From: a virus
IMG/VR virus record: IMGVR_UViG_3300031787_007614
Location: 1-64,000 of that record
Direction: 5' to 3' (one strand)
DNA length: 64,000 nucleotides
Both the position numbers and the translations under genes were made by a program. Positions 4,553 to 11,447 of this stretch are shown one piece after another. Under the pieces are notes generated by a model. It ran no database searches. It was not told the origin of the DNA and saw nothing but the letters and a program-made list of their open reading frames with translations. Position 1 is the first letter of the stretch. Every line of letters begins with the position of its first letter.

Positions 4553-5313
4553 CGGTCTTTGTCAGTTCTTACCAATTGAATTAAGCGGTATCCAGGATCA
4601 AATTCCCACCATTTTTTGCCAAACTGTGGATCTGCGGCAGCGGCGTGATGATTGTTGTGCCAGCCCTCTCCACCAGTCAAATATCCTACCAGCAGGTTAT
4701 TTGAACTTTGATCACGTGTGTCAAAATTTCTATATCCTGATGGACTGTGAGTGAGAGAGTTGGTCAGTGAACTGGCATGTTGCAACAATAGTGACGGAAC
4801 CAAATAAGCATACACTACTGCATAAGGATCTATCATGTAAACTGCCACCCCGACCAAGATAGTGTACAACCAATGATTGTAGTACATGTGCATGTGAAAT
4901 TTGGATTTCACAATCTCTGGAGCATAACTTAATTTTGGAGTAGCAGGTGTGAGTCTAAATTGCACGGCTAGATAACCGTATACCGCAGGTGAGTGCGGAT
5001 CATCTTTTGTGTCAGAGTGTCTATGATGCGCTCGATGTATTGCTACCCAATACAACATTGGTAAAGTTGTGCCAGGAATAGCAATCAATGTTCCTAGATA
5101 TTCAAACCATTTTGGTGCTTGAAAAGAACGATGGGTGATCAGCCGATGAACTGTTACAGTTCCGACTACCATCTTGATATAGTAGACCAACAGACATATT
5201 GCCCACTGCCATGCTTCACTGTTGAAGATAAAGTAGACCAGGATCACATGTAGACAGGCACTGTATGCAATCATTTCGTTGTGCGAAGGCACAAACCAGT
5301 TTTTCTTTTTCAT
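4549..5313 (-). CDS. Fatty acid (acyl) desaturase, membrane di-iron type
   Basis: The 254-residue protein has the three histidine clusters of stearoyl-CoA/acyl-lipid desaturases: HRLITHRSF near residue 56, HRAHHRHSD near 89 and HNNHHAAAA near 217. These bind the two irons. At least four hydrophobic segments flank them. The enzyme would introduce a double bond into membrane lipid acyl chains using electrons from a host donor. It is a metabolic gene in a phage early region, expected to alter host membrane fluidity or lipid composition during infection. Length fits the shorter bacterial family members. Confidence 0.88.
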   Translation of the reverse strand: MKKKNWFVPSHNEMIAYSACLHVILVYFIFNSEAWQWAICLLVYYIKMVVGTVTVHRLITHRSFQAPKWFEYLGTLIAIPGTTLPMLYWVAIHRAHHRHSDTKDDPHSPAVYGYLAVQFRLTPATPKLSYAPEIVKSKFHMHMYYNHWLYTILVGVAVYMIDPYAVVYAYLVPSLLLQHASSLTNSLTHSPSGYRNFDTRDQSSNNLLVGYLTGGEGWHNNHHAAAADPQFGKKWWEFDPGYRLIQLVRTDKDR

Positions 5314-5321
5314 GCAGATAC

Positions 5322-5480
5322 TTATGCATCTACTTGCAGTAGGTCAGCCTCTTGATCCATTTCCATTTCGGTAATCAGCAGGTCAGCAAATTGCTGACAG
5401 AAGATAGCAAACCAAAGTTGGTCCATCGCTTCTTCGGGTGCGCCAGCGGCCCGCACCAGGCGTTCAAGTTCAGTATTCAT
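5322..5480 (-). CDS. Small acidic hypothetical protein, 52 residues
   Basis: The start ATG overlaps the stop of the gene at 5477-5773 (ATGA), supporting translational coupling. The product is acidic and helical (MNTELERLVRAAGAP, then ITEMEMDQEADLL) with a hydrophobic middle (LWFAIFCQQFADLL). The family is not recognised. It sits at the end of the operon running from the gene at 9.6 kb, just before the desaturase. Confidence 0.7.
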   Translation of the reverse strand: MNTELERLVRAAGAPEEAMDQLWFAIFCQQFADLLITEMEMDQEADLLQVDA

Positions 5481-5773
5481 AGCCTGGAATCATAAGTGAA
5501 GGCAGCAAGATATCGCATGCTGGCACGGCTGGGAATGTGCTGATTACAGAACCGTTGGTATGCCGCACGCCAACGCTTTTGGACAGGTGCTGGCGCATGG
5601 CAAGCAAGATAATGCAAGTGGCCAAATCTGCGCCCAATGCTGATGTGATTGGGCTTCCAGCCTGCAGGATACCATTTGTCGCGAGTTTGCCAATTGTAGT
5701 TTACCCAGACACCCATTCGGCGTTCTTGCATGATATACTTTTTAGATATATCTTGTGGTCTAAATCGGTTCAT
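5477..5773 (-). CDS. Hypothetical protein, 98 residues, basic
   Basis: A basic, tryptophan-rich protein (WVNYNW, DKWYPAGWKP, RWRAAYQRF). It is linked by ATGA overlaps to both neighbours: the SPFH lipoprotein upstream and the 52-residue gene downstream. No recognised domain, signal or membrane segment. Confidence 0.7.
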   Translation of the reverse strand: MNRFRPQDISKKYIMQERRMGVWVNYNWQTRDKWYPAGWKPNHISIGRRFGHLHYLACHAPAPVQKRWRAAYQRFCNQHIPSRASMRYLAAFTYDSRL

Positions 5774-6564
5774 TTTTGCATCATCAGCGCATTGAAGTTT
5801 GCAGGAACAACAATTGTTTGCACACGACCGTTCTTGATACCTTCTGAGATATTCATCATAGCCTGCGCTTGCATGTAAGCAATTGACTGAGCACCTTGAT
5901 TACTCAATGCTTGCATACGTTCTGCTTCCATCTTAGCAGTCTTAACTTCAACTTCTTTTTGTTTCAATTCATTCTTGGCACGAACCAACTCATTTGCACT
6001 CGCAACCACAGAATCTGCAGGTACAATATTCCGAATCAACACTTGACCAACAACCAAACTACCATCAAGTTTTTCATCAGCCAAACTCTTTTGAATTTGT
6101 TCTTTAATTGCTTGTTCCATCACTTGGCGATTATCAGCCATGTCTAGTGCCTCGTACTTTCGGGCTTCTTTGTAGATGGCATTACGAGTGGTTTGAACCA
6201 TATAGTTGTACATCAAGTAGATGTCGCCGTTGTGCCGAGCATGGAATGCTTGACTCTTTTGGCTATACAACTCGGCTACCTGTGCTTGATTGATGTTATA
6301 GATAACCACTGCATCAAAGTCTTTCATTGTTGAGTTATCTTTAGCAACAGGTGTCATGTCCTCCAGTTTGACATTAACGTCCTTGATTGGGAATGTAAGA
6401 ACATCACCCCAAAAGGTTTGATTAAACGAGCCAGGCATTAATTCACCTTGCTGGACTTGTTTATCAAAGCCAACACGTACACCAACTTCACCTGTTTCGA
6501 TACGAGTACAACCTGTTGCCAGCACAGCCGCGGCAAGAACGGAGAGAGTCAAAATACGTTTCAT
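5770..6564 (-). CDS. SPFH/band-7 (prohibitin-like) lipoprotein
   Basis: The N-terminus is a lipoprotein signal with a lipobox (LATGC, Cys19). An SPFH domain follows: the GEVGVRVGF strand, a central helix-strand region, and a long C-terminal coiled coil rich in K, E and A (VRAKNELKQKEVEVKTAKMEAE). At 264 residues it is close to prohibitin or HflC in size. SPFH proteins form large membrane rings that regulate proteases such as FtsH, which in lambda and E. coli affects lysogeny and protein turnover. Here it is predicted to be anchored at the periplasmic face. Its role in infection is unknown; host membrane or protease control is inferred. Confidence 0.82.
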   Translation of the reverse strand: MKRILTLSVLAAAVLATGCTRIETGEVGVRVGFDKQVQQGELMPGSFNQTFWGDVLTFPIKDVNVKLEDMTPVAKDNSTMKDFDAVVIYNINQAQVAELYSQKSQAFHARHNGDIYLMYNYMVQTTRNAIYKEARKYEALDMADNRQVMEQAIKEQIQKSLADEKLDGSLVVGQVLIRNIVPADSVVASANELVRAKNELKQKEVEVKTAKMEAERMQALSNQGAQSIAYMQAQAMMNISEGIKNGRVQTIVVPANFNALMMQK

Positions 6565-6573
6565 TTTATTTCC

Positions 6574-6750
6574 TTAAAAAAGTACCACAAGGGCAAGTAG
6601 ACTACCAAAAGTAAGTATAGCACAAAATGCACTGTAAGTCAAGAGTTTTACCAAACTCCACGATTCTTTTCCGGACATGTTCCGTAGGTACTGAATGCCG
6701 AAAAAGAACATGCCAAACACAACAACAAAAGCCAATAGGATTCTAATCAT
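6574..6750 (-). CDS. Small membrane protein with two TM segments
   Basis: Start ATG at 6750 shares one base with the stop of the kinase gene and is preceded by GGAG within the end of that gene, so it was chosen over an upstream TTG. The 58-residue product has hydrophobic segments at about 3-20 (ILLAFVVVFGMFFFGI) and 37-57 (YSAFCAILTFGSLLALVVL) joined by a basic loop. No family is recognised. Confidence 0.7.
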   Translation of the reverse strand: MIRILLAFVVVFGMFFFGIQYLRNMSGKESWSLVKLLTYSAFCAILTFGSLLALVVLF

Positions 6751-7211
6751 CACACTCTCCAAATTTCTTCAAAACCTTCCGACAAGTCTGGCTCTTCCCA
6801 GTCCCGAATCATGCGAGCAATCACCTCAGATGGGATTGTTTTGCCCGGACGGCCGGCCAATCGTCTAGCCAATTCTTCAGGCTCGGGCGTTCGAAATACC
6901 ACAGCAATGGCCGAGTATTCCGGCAACATGCGAAACTTTTTGGCCCGGCTTGCCCGTGTGGTGCTGGTCTGATCCCAGATGATGTCGTTGTTGTTAGCCT
7001 GTGCAGTCAACGCATGGTTGGTCATCAGGCGAACAGCAATAGGCATGTATTCTTCAAACACTTCTGAATAGGTCTTGCCTTGGCTCCGGGCATAATCTTC
7101 CACCCAGGGGTCTGTGCTGACCACACTCAAGCCCAAGGCCCAGACCTGGTCTTTGATCCAGGTGCTTTTGCCTGATCCTGGCACTCCTACCAACATGTAC
7201 AATTTAGGCAC
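6750..7211 (-). CDS. P-loop kinase, polynucleotide-kinase / zeta-like
   Basis: A Walker A motif, GVPGSGKST, sits near the N-terminus, with a later TSTTRASRAKKFR region resembling the substrate-binding helix of T4 Pnk-type kinases (AAA_33 family). There is no phosphatase domain, so only the kinase half of a Pnk-like enzyme is present. A GTG start at 7211 is chosen because GGAG lies 6 nt upstream, inside the last codons of the previous gene; a TTG at 7223 is the alternative. The substrate could be RNA/DNA 5' ends or a small nucleoside. Confidence 0.75.
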   Translation of the reverse strand: MPKLYMLVGVPGSGKSTWIKDQVWALGLSVVSTDPWVEDYARSQGKTYSEVFEEYMPIAVRLMTNHALTAQANNNDIIWDQTSTTRASRAKKFRMLPEYSAIAVVFRTPEPEELARRLAGRPGKTIPSEVIARMIRDWEEPDLSEGFEEIWRV

Positions 7212-7431
7212 TTTCAACTCCAAAATGTTCTTTGATATTCTTTGCAGAAAAGGTCAACGCTCTATCCCATTGATTATTACCGTGCCCGTTACCAATGCTT
7301 GCTTGTTCAATACATTCTCTCACAATCAACTCGGCGAATTTTTTACACTCTGGCATATCCCAGTGTCCAATGCCAAACATATCTTTTTCGTAGCCAGCCT
7401 GTTCAGCAAGTTGTCGAATTCGTTCGTTCAT
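7204..7431 (-). CDS. Hypothetical protein ending in an HFGVE motif, 75 residues
   Basis: It contains KFAELIVRECIEQ in the middle and ends IKEHFGVESA. The central motif is shared with the gene at 7798-8091, making the two paralogous. The HFGVE codons include TTTGGAG, which places a Shine-Dalgarno sequence before the downstream kinase start. The start overlaps the upstream stop (ATGA). Function is unknown. Confidence 0.75.
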   Translation of the reverse strand: MNERIRQLAEQAGYEKDMFGIGHWDMPECKKFAELIVRECIEQASIGNGHGNNQWDRALTFSAKNIKEHFGVESA

Positions 7432-7637
7432 ATCATACCCTCAAACAATTTTTTAACCGATATCGCCTGACCTGTAGTATAAACAATATCAAAACTATCA
7501 TTCTCAATGTGATACCGATTGCGGTTGCAATTTACATACTCACCCTTGTCATCAGTATACACTTGTCGCATCTGTGTATAGGTTTTATCCACAGCACCAT
7601 CAAAGATAACCCGTGTAGTGATTTTACGCTTGTTCAT
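7428..7637 (-). CDS. Hypothetical protein, 69 residues
   Basis: A small basic protein (MNKRKITTRVIFDG...) predicted to be beta-rich. ATGA overlaps couple it to the genes on both sides. No motif is recognised. Confidence 0.65.
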   Translation of the reverse strand: MNKRKITTRVIFDGAVDKTYTQMRQVYTDDKGEYVNCNRNRYHIENDSFDIVYTTGQAISVKKLFEGMI

Positions 7638-7801
7638 TCTTCAACCTCTGTTTCAAAAGTAGAAATTTCTTGATCTTCTGTCAGATCCAGACTTTCTAGT
7701 GCGTATTCTAAATTGTTCCTGGATGCAAACACACGGACACTCACATCGGGCACTTCACTGTCTTTGTCAAATGTTTGAACAGCATAGCCGTAGACTTTCA
7801 T
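7634..7801 (-). CDS. Hypothetical protein, 55 residues, acidic C-terminus
   Basis: ATGA overlaps at both ends tie it into the operon. The sequence begins MKVYGYAVQTFDKD and ends ETEVEE. The last codons (GAGGTTGAAGA, then ATGA) supply a Shine-Dalgarno for the following gene, as in its HFGVE-ending neighbours. Function is unknown. Confidence 0.65.
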   Translation of the reverse strand: MKVYGYAVQTFDKDSEVPDVSVRVFASRNNLEYALESLDLTEDQEISTFETEVEE

Positions 7802-8091
7802 TCTTCAACTCCAAATTTCTTTTTCGCTAATTCTTGTTCGCATTGAGCAATGGAGGCGTCAAGCATAGCAGTTGTGATTTCTTTGGGATTCATTCCAAAA
7901 TGCAATTTAATCAAATCTACTCCCTGACCGCGACTGATCATGTCACGCAACATGGGATTCAATGCTATGCAACATTCCCGCACAATCAACTCGGCGAACT
8001 TTTCAATTTCGTCATCTAACAATGAAACAGCATGGTCATTGCTGTATACTGCGCCAGCCTCAACCGCAAGTAGTTTAATTTGTTCGTTCAT
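7798..8091 (-). CDS. Hypothetical protein ending in FGVEE, 97 residues
   Basis: It shares the KFAELIVREC core with the gene at 7204-7431 and ends KKKFGVEE, so it is a paralogue with an inserted helical region. TTTGGAG in its last codons serves as RBS for the next gene. ATGA overlaps at both ends. Small tandem paralogues of this sort are typical of phage early regions. Function is unknown. Confidence 0.72.
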   Translation of the reverse strand: MNEQIKLLAVEAGAVYSNDHAVSLLDDEIEKFAELIVRECCIALNPMLRDMISRGQGVDLIKLHFGMNPKEITTAMLDASIAQCEQELAKKKFGVEE

Positions 8092-8195
8092 TTTACATCC
8101 TTATATAACCATCGGCGGAATCTTGTTGATACTGTTGTTAGCACATTTATGCCAATAATAACAACGACTGCAATAACAATAACAATTTCAATCAT
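8088..8195 (-). CDS. Tiny single-pass membrane protein, 35 residues
   Basis: Its start overlaps the stop of 8192-8302 and its stop overlaps the start of 8091 (ATGA twice). Residues 2-20 are almost entirely I and V (IEIVIVIAVVVIIGI), a transmembrane helix, followed by a basic tail (RFRRWLYKDVK). The upstream gene provides a well spaced GGAG. Function is unknown. Confidence 0.65.
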   Translation of the reverse strand: MIEIVIVIAVVVIIGINVLTTVSTRFRRWLYKDVK

Positions 8196-8302
8196 TCTTT
8201 AACTCCAAAATGTTTTTTACATTTGTGAAATGGCATAATACGACCAAGCCATCCAATCAGTTCACCGCAATTTTGGCAACAGTATGATGGGTATTTCTTC
8301 AT
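8192..8302 (-). CDS. Small putative zinc-binding protein ending in HFGVKE, 36 residues
   Basis: The start at 8302 overlaps the preceding stop (ATGA); a longer in-frame ORF upstream only overlaps the previous gene. The product has CCQNCG and HKCKKH, so a C-x2-C plus H-x-C set could bind one zinc ion. It ends in the same HFGV motif as two neighbours, again encoding GGAG before the next start codon. Confidence 0.6.
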   Translation of the reverse strand: MKKYPSYCCQNCGELIGWLGRIMPFHKCKKHFGVKE

Positions 8303-8568
8303 TTCAAATCGCCACGCAGGGTGTGCCACATTTTGGGATCGGTGCCCAAGTAGATGCGATACTTTTGATAATTGCGCCACTGGCTCAGTCGGTTCACACC
8401 ACGCTCGACCCAGTCAAACATGGCACTGCGGAACCACAAGGGATTCACAATGGCCACAATCAGTGCTGCCGCCACAGGCACAATCAGCACAGCCACAACC
8501 ACCCAATGAAATGTCATGGCACGGTAGTAACGGCCACCACCAGGCACCAGTTCAATTTCTTTACTCAT
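8299..8568 (-). CDS. Hypothetical membrane protein, 89 residues
   Basis: Start at the ATG at 8568, overlapping the upstream stop (ATGA). A single strong hydrophobic helix lies at about residues 20-43 (WVVVAVLIVPVAAALIVAIV), with a soluble basic C-terminal half rich in R, W and Y. No family is recognised. Confidence 0.7.
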   Translation of the reverse strand: MSKEIELVPGGGRYYRAMTFHWVVVAVLIVPVAAALIVAIVNPLWFRSAMFDWVERGVNRLSQWRNYQKYRIYLGTDPKMWHTLRGDLK

Positions 8569-8978
8569 ATTTGCCATTCCTTTTTTGTTTTGCGTTTGAA
8601 AGTTGTTGGGTCAATCACTGCCGACAGGGCTTGCGTGACATCTTCCGCAGTGTCTGGGTCAGTGCTCTTTTTGAGTCCTAGTGCAACCTTTTCTTCTGCT
8701 GTGAGTTTACGCAGGGCCGCACGCCGCAGGCGCAGACGCTCTTGTTTGCGTTCTTCCTTTTCGCGGGCCTTGCGGTCTGCTTCTTTGTGTTTAGCCCACC
8801 ATTCACGCACCTCGTCATCACGGAGCAACAACAGATCTTCAATCTTGTTGTTTTCCAGTTCAGTCATGGCCTTGCAGGCAATGCGAGCCAGCATGTCAGC
8901 ACGGTCTTTGAGATCGCGATACTGCCAACTGTCAGTGGGGCTGGAATAACTGTCTGATGCATAATCTCTACAGGGCAT
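8565..8978 (-). CDS. Conserved-type phage protein with charged coiled coil, 137 residues
   Basis: It begins MPCRDYASDSYSS and continues with ADMLARIACKAMTELE and LLLLRDDEVREWWAKHKEAD, followed by an extended K/R/E helix. I recognise this layout as a hypothetical protein recurring in T4-like phages, without known function. A good RBS (AAGGAGAG) precedes the start. Confidence 0.78.
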   Translation of the reverse strand: MPCRDYASDSYSSPTDSWQYRDLKDRADMLARIACKAMTELENNKIEDLLLLRDDEVREWWAKHKEADRKAREKEERKQERLRLRRAALRKLTAEEKVALGLKKSTDPDTAEDVTQALSAVIDPTTFKRKTKKEWQI

Positions 8979-8979
8979 G

Positions 8980-9372
8980 TTACTCTCCTTGTGTCTGCAG
9001 GGCTTTCAAAAACTCCACACATGCGGCCTCGGTGCGCTTGGTCACTACCACCCGGCCACCCCAGAAGCCCACATACAGACTGCGGTGCTCCACAAACTTC
9101 ACTTCACCGTCAGCACCAGTATGCTTTTGACGAGCCGCTGGCTTTGCAGGCACTGCCTTTTTTGCAGGTGCTTTAGGCACTGCGGCCACCACAGGCTTTG
9201 CTGTCACTGCCTTTGCAGGTGCAGGCACTGCAAGCGGACGATGCTCAAAGCCATGTTTCTTATCATACTTGGCAATGGCTTTTTCATCCATGCCCCATGT
9301 GGCCAGTAGTCGGCGAACTTCAGTGCCGGGCAGTTGATTCCAGTGTATGATAGGGTCAGTCCAGTTGGTCAT
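8980..9372 (-). CDS. Hypothetical protein with Ala/Pro/Lys-rich linker, 130 residues
   Basis: A short N-terminal domain (DPIIHWNQLPGTEVRRLLATWG) is followed by a low-complexity A/P/K/V linker at about residues 48-85 and a C-terminal basic domain (YVGFWGGRVVVTKRTEAACVEFLKAL). The layout resembles a flexible two-domain nucleic-acid-binding protein, but no family is recognised. RBS AAGGAG. Confidence 0.7.
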   Translation of the reverse strand: MTNWTDPIIHWNQLPGTEVRRLLATWGMDEKAIAKYDKKHGFEHRPLAVPAPAKAVTAKPVVAAVPKAPAKKAVPAKPAARQKHTGADGEVKFVEHRSLYVGFWGGRVVVTKRTEAACVEFLKALQTQGE

Positions 9373-9382
9373 GTTGGGCTCC

Positions 9383-9583
9383 TTAATAAGATTGATGTGA
9401 ATGTCCGATACGATACACGGGTGCGCCTGGCGTCAAATCATTTTCCGGAGTATACACTTCCGGCAACATGATATCCGCAAACTCACCGTAGGAGTAATAA
9501 CCAGACTCGGTCACTACCAAGCGAGCATCAGCGGGCAGGGCACGGAGTGCCTCAATCATTTGTGCTACAGTTATAGTGGTCAT
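9383..9583 (-). CDS. Hypothetical protein, 66 residues
   Basis: The start at 9583 is preceded by GGAG and follows the promoter at 9611-9639; the longer ORF upstream runs through that promoter and was rejected. It starts TITVAQMIEALRALPADARLVV, typical of small phage proteins with a helix-strand repeat, and ends YRIGHSHQSY. Function is unknown. It is the first gene of the operon reading down to about 5.3 kb. Confidence 0.75.
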   Translation of the reverse strand: MTTITVAQMIEALRALPADARLVVTESGYYSYGEFADIMLPEVYTPENDLTPGAPVYRIGHSHQSY

Positions 9584-9610
9584 CTCAAGCTCCTTAGTGT
9601 CTATGTGTGT

Positions 9611-9639
9611 ATTATAGCAAATTGGGAATTTTTGGTCAA
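9611..9639 (-). promoter_or_regulatory. Consensus sigma70 promoter
   Basis: -35 TTGACC, 17 bp, then TGC-TATAAT, followed by ACACACATAGACAC on the minus strand. The downstream transcript start sequence is shared with the promoters at 9864-9892 and 10225-10253. The -35 overlaps the stop region of the gene at 9636-9836. Confidence 0.88.
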
Positions 9640-9836
9640 CCGTGCAGAGCAGTCCAGGTTTCCCAGGGCTGATCGCGAATGTATTGTATTGCCTTAACAC
9701 CACCTTTAACCCTGCAGGCATACTGCATGGCTGTGGCAAATTTGCCACGCTGACGATGTGTTTTGCGAGCTAATCCTACCGGATTGAGCTTCCATTTCCA
9801 CAGCGAGTCATATTTGCCGCGAATCATCTTGTGCAT
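9636..9836 (-). CDS. Small basic hypothetical protein, 66 residues
   Basis: Strongly basic (MIRGKYDSLWKWKLNP, ARKTHRQRGKFATAM), with RBS GAGGAG before the start and its own promoter. A nucleic-acid-binding role is conceivable from charge alone. No family is recognised. Confidence 0.65.
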   Translation of the reverse strand: MHKMIRGKYDSLWKWKLNPVGLARKTHRQRGKFATAMQYACRVKGGVKAIQYIRDQPWETWTALHG

Positions 9837-9863
9837 GGTGGCTCCTCTGTTGTCTATGTGTGT

Positions 9864-9892
9864 ATTATAGCAAAACGGTGATTTGGTGTCAA
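9864..9892 (-). promoter_or_regulatory. Perfect sigma70 promoter
   Basis: -35 TTGACA, 17 bp ending TGC, -10 TATAAT on the minus strand, followed by ACACACATAGACAAC. The -35 box overlaps the stop region of the GIY-YIG gene. Confidence 0.9.
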
Positions 9893-10218
9893 CCGTTTTG
9901 CTTCACGCGAACGTCCGTGTTCAGCGCAGGTGCATACTTTTGTATTAACTCGCGCTCCAACTTATGTGCGGCATCTTTGCCACGCACAATGTCCACGATA
10001 GCCACGTTCATTGCTTCAGTACCGTTTGCGCGAATTGCTTCGTACAAGTTCCAGCCTTTGTCTTCTGTGCGGCTACGGTAGATGTGCTTGTTCACACGGC
10101 TACGGAGCGACATGTTGATTGTGCGCTGGGTTTTTGCGGTAATACCAATGTAGTACTCAAATCCAATTTGGATCATGTACACTATGTGGCTGCGATCAGT
10201 ACGTTTCTTTCTCATCAT
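9889..10218 (-). CDS. GIY-YIG nuclease-like protein, 109 residues
   Basis: The N-terminal segment [17 protein letters not shown] has the two GIY-YIG strands (VYMI and YYIG), followed by R-rich helices ([15 protein letters not shown]) and a conserved Glu (LERELIQ). The size is that of a single-domain GIY-YIG endonuclease as found in T4-like phages, without an added DNA-binding domain. Its promoter places the transcript start at or next to the ATG, so the mRNA may be leaderless. ATG at 10218 and 10215 are both possible starts. Confidence 0.78.
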   Translation of the reverse strand: MMRKKRTDRSHIVYMIQIGFEYYIGITAKTQRTINMSLRSRVNKHIYRSRTEDKGWNLYEAIRANGTEAMNVAIVDIVRGKDAAHKLERELIQKYAPALNTDVRVKQNG

Positions 10219-10224
10219 GTGTGT

Positions 10225-10253
10225 ATTATAGCATTTTGGGCATTTTTGGTCAA
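10225..10253 (-). promoter_or_regulatory. Consensus sigma70 promoter, possibly leaderless
   Basis: -35 TTGACC, 17 bp ending TGC, -10 TATAAT on the minus strand. Only 6 bases (ACACAC) separate the -10 from the ATG of the GIY-YIG gene, so initiation would fall on the start codon. Confidence 0.85.
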
Positions 10254-10280
10254 CCGAAATGCCTGTTGCAAAAATACAAC

Positions 10281-10319
10281 AAAAGTACTACTTTTTTTAG
10301 CCCTAAAAGTAGTACTTTT
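10281..10319. terminator. Bidirectional AT-rich hairpin between divergent genes
   Basis: AAAAGTACTACTTTT (10281-10295) and AAAAGTAGTACTTTT (10305-10319) form a perfect 15-bp stem around 9 nt, flanked by T and A runs. The flanking genes diverge from it, so it probably insulates them from read-through. It could also be an operator. Confidence 0.6.
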
Positions 10320-10359
10320 TTCAGCAAAAATTGAATATTTGGTCAACCAAAGTGTGGGC

Positions 10360-10367
10360 TATAAGTA
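10360..10367 (+). promoter_or_regulatory. T4-late-type promoter octamer TATAAGTA
   Basis: TATAAGTA differs in one base from the T4 late consensus TATAAATA. It ends 6 bases before the ATG at 10373, so a late transcript would begin at the start codon. Confidence 0.5.
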
Positions 10368-10372
10368 ACAGC

Positions 10373-11446
10373 ATGGACACTGATCTTTACCACGACATTT
10401 ACACTAGCGAAATTTTTGACACCAGCCAATGCATATGGCACGAAAATAATACCATGAATTTCTTTCACAGTTTGTTGATCAAACTGGGATATGAGCCTGT
10501 GCAAGATGGACACAAAACATGGCGCCGTGGAGACCGTACTGTGGTGCTGTGTCTGGTAGACGACTACATCTCTACCACATACGACTATGACACACCAGTG
10601 GCATATCGATTTGATCGCAATACCACAGTGATCACAGACAACTATGTTACCAGTCCAACCTTGTACAAGGTGTTTCAACTGCCATCCAGTTTCTTTGGCA
10701 TCTATCATTATGAACCCAAGCTGACCAATTTCAATCCCACACGCAGATTTAATTTTTCAGTCAATCGCATTGATTCCAAACGCATGTTGACCATGCTGGA
10801 AATTGCGTTGCGTTGTGAAAAGTATCCAGATGCTGAAACGTTGGACTTTATCAATTTCAACTGCTGGAGTTGGGAAGGTGACAATTCCACAGCTGAAGGA
10901 TGCAATCAAAATTTCAGAGATGCCTACGAAAAACTAGAGCCACAATACAAAGCAGTGTATGGTGACACTTTTGAACGCATTGCTCAAACCATGCCATTTA
11001 AAAATCATGACATGTCAGTTGAGCAGGCACACCTCAGTGCTTATGTGAACATGGTAATTGAAACCTACTCCAGTGACAGTTCAATTGCTCTCAGCGAGAA
11101 GATATTCCGTGCATTGGTCACTCCGGCACCCTGGCAAGTGTATGCTGGCCGCCATGCAGTGGCCTATCTGGAAAGTCTAGGATTTGACACACTCAAAGAC
11201 ATTGTCAATCACAGTTACGATGTCATGATGGAAAACAAAACTGCTGCCTATGGTGACAAACTGGTTGAATACATCTTTGCTGGCGCAGATACATTTACCA
11301 AACTCAGTGCTATGGATCGCACAGAACTGCGACATCGTTGCCTTACTGCCAGCAGACAAAATCAAAAGGTGCTCAAAGACATGAGTGCTCGTTGGCCTGC
11401 AGAGTTTGCCGCTTGGTTGCCGGCTGTTATAGACCATATCAAATAA
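10373..11446 (+). CDS. Glycosyltransferase-like protein, SEK...LGF...SYD family (paralogue 1)
   Basis: The start at ATG 10373 (MDTDLYHD) is preferred to an upstream TTG because a late promoter lies between them. The 357-residue protein has the C-terminal signature shared by four proteins in the window: SEKIFRALV, then YLESLGFDTLKDIVNHSYD. The signature resembles the nucleotide-sugar-binding half of GT10-like transferases, where SEK contacts the donor. The N-terminal half is unique. It is followed after one base by an asparagine-synthetase-like gene. The transferase function is inferred. Confidence 0.6.
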   Translation: MDTDLYHDIYTSEIFDTSQCIWHENNTMNFFHSLLIKLGYEPVQDGHKTWRRGDRTVVLCLVDDYISTTYDYDTPVAYRFDRNTTVITDNYVTSPTLYKVFQLPSSFFGIYHYEPKLTNFNPTRRFNFSVNRIDSKRMLTMLEIALRCEKYPDAETLDFINFNCWSWEGDNSTAEGCNQNFRDAYEKLEPQYKAVYGDTFERIAQTMPFKNHDMSVEQAHLSAYVNMVIETYSSDSSIALSEKIFRALVTPAPWQVYAGRHAVAYLESLGFDTLKDIVNHSYDVMMENKTAAYGDKLVEYIFAGADTFTKLSAMDRTELRHRCLTASRQNQKVLKDMSARWPAEFAAWLPAVIDHIK

Positions 11447-11447
11447 C

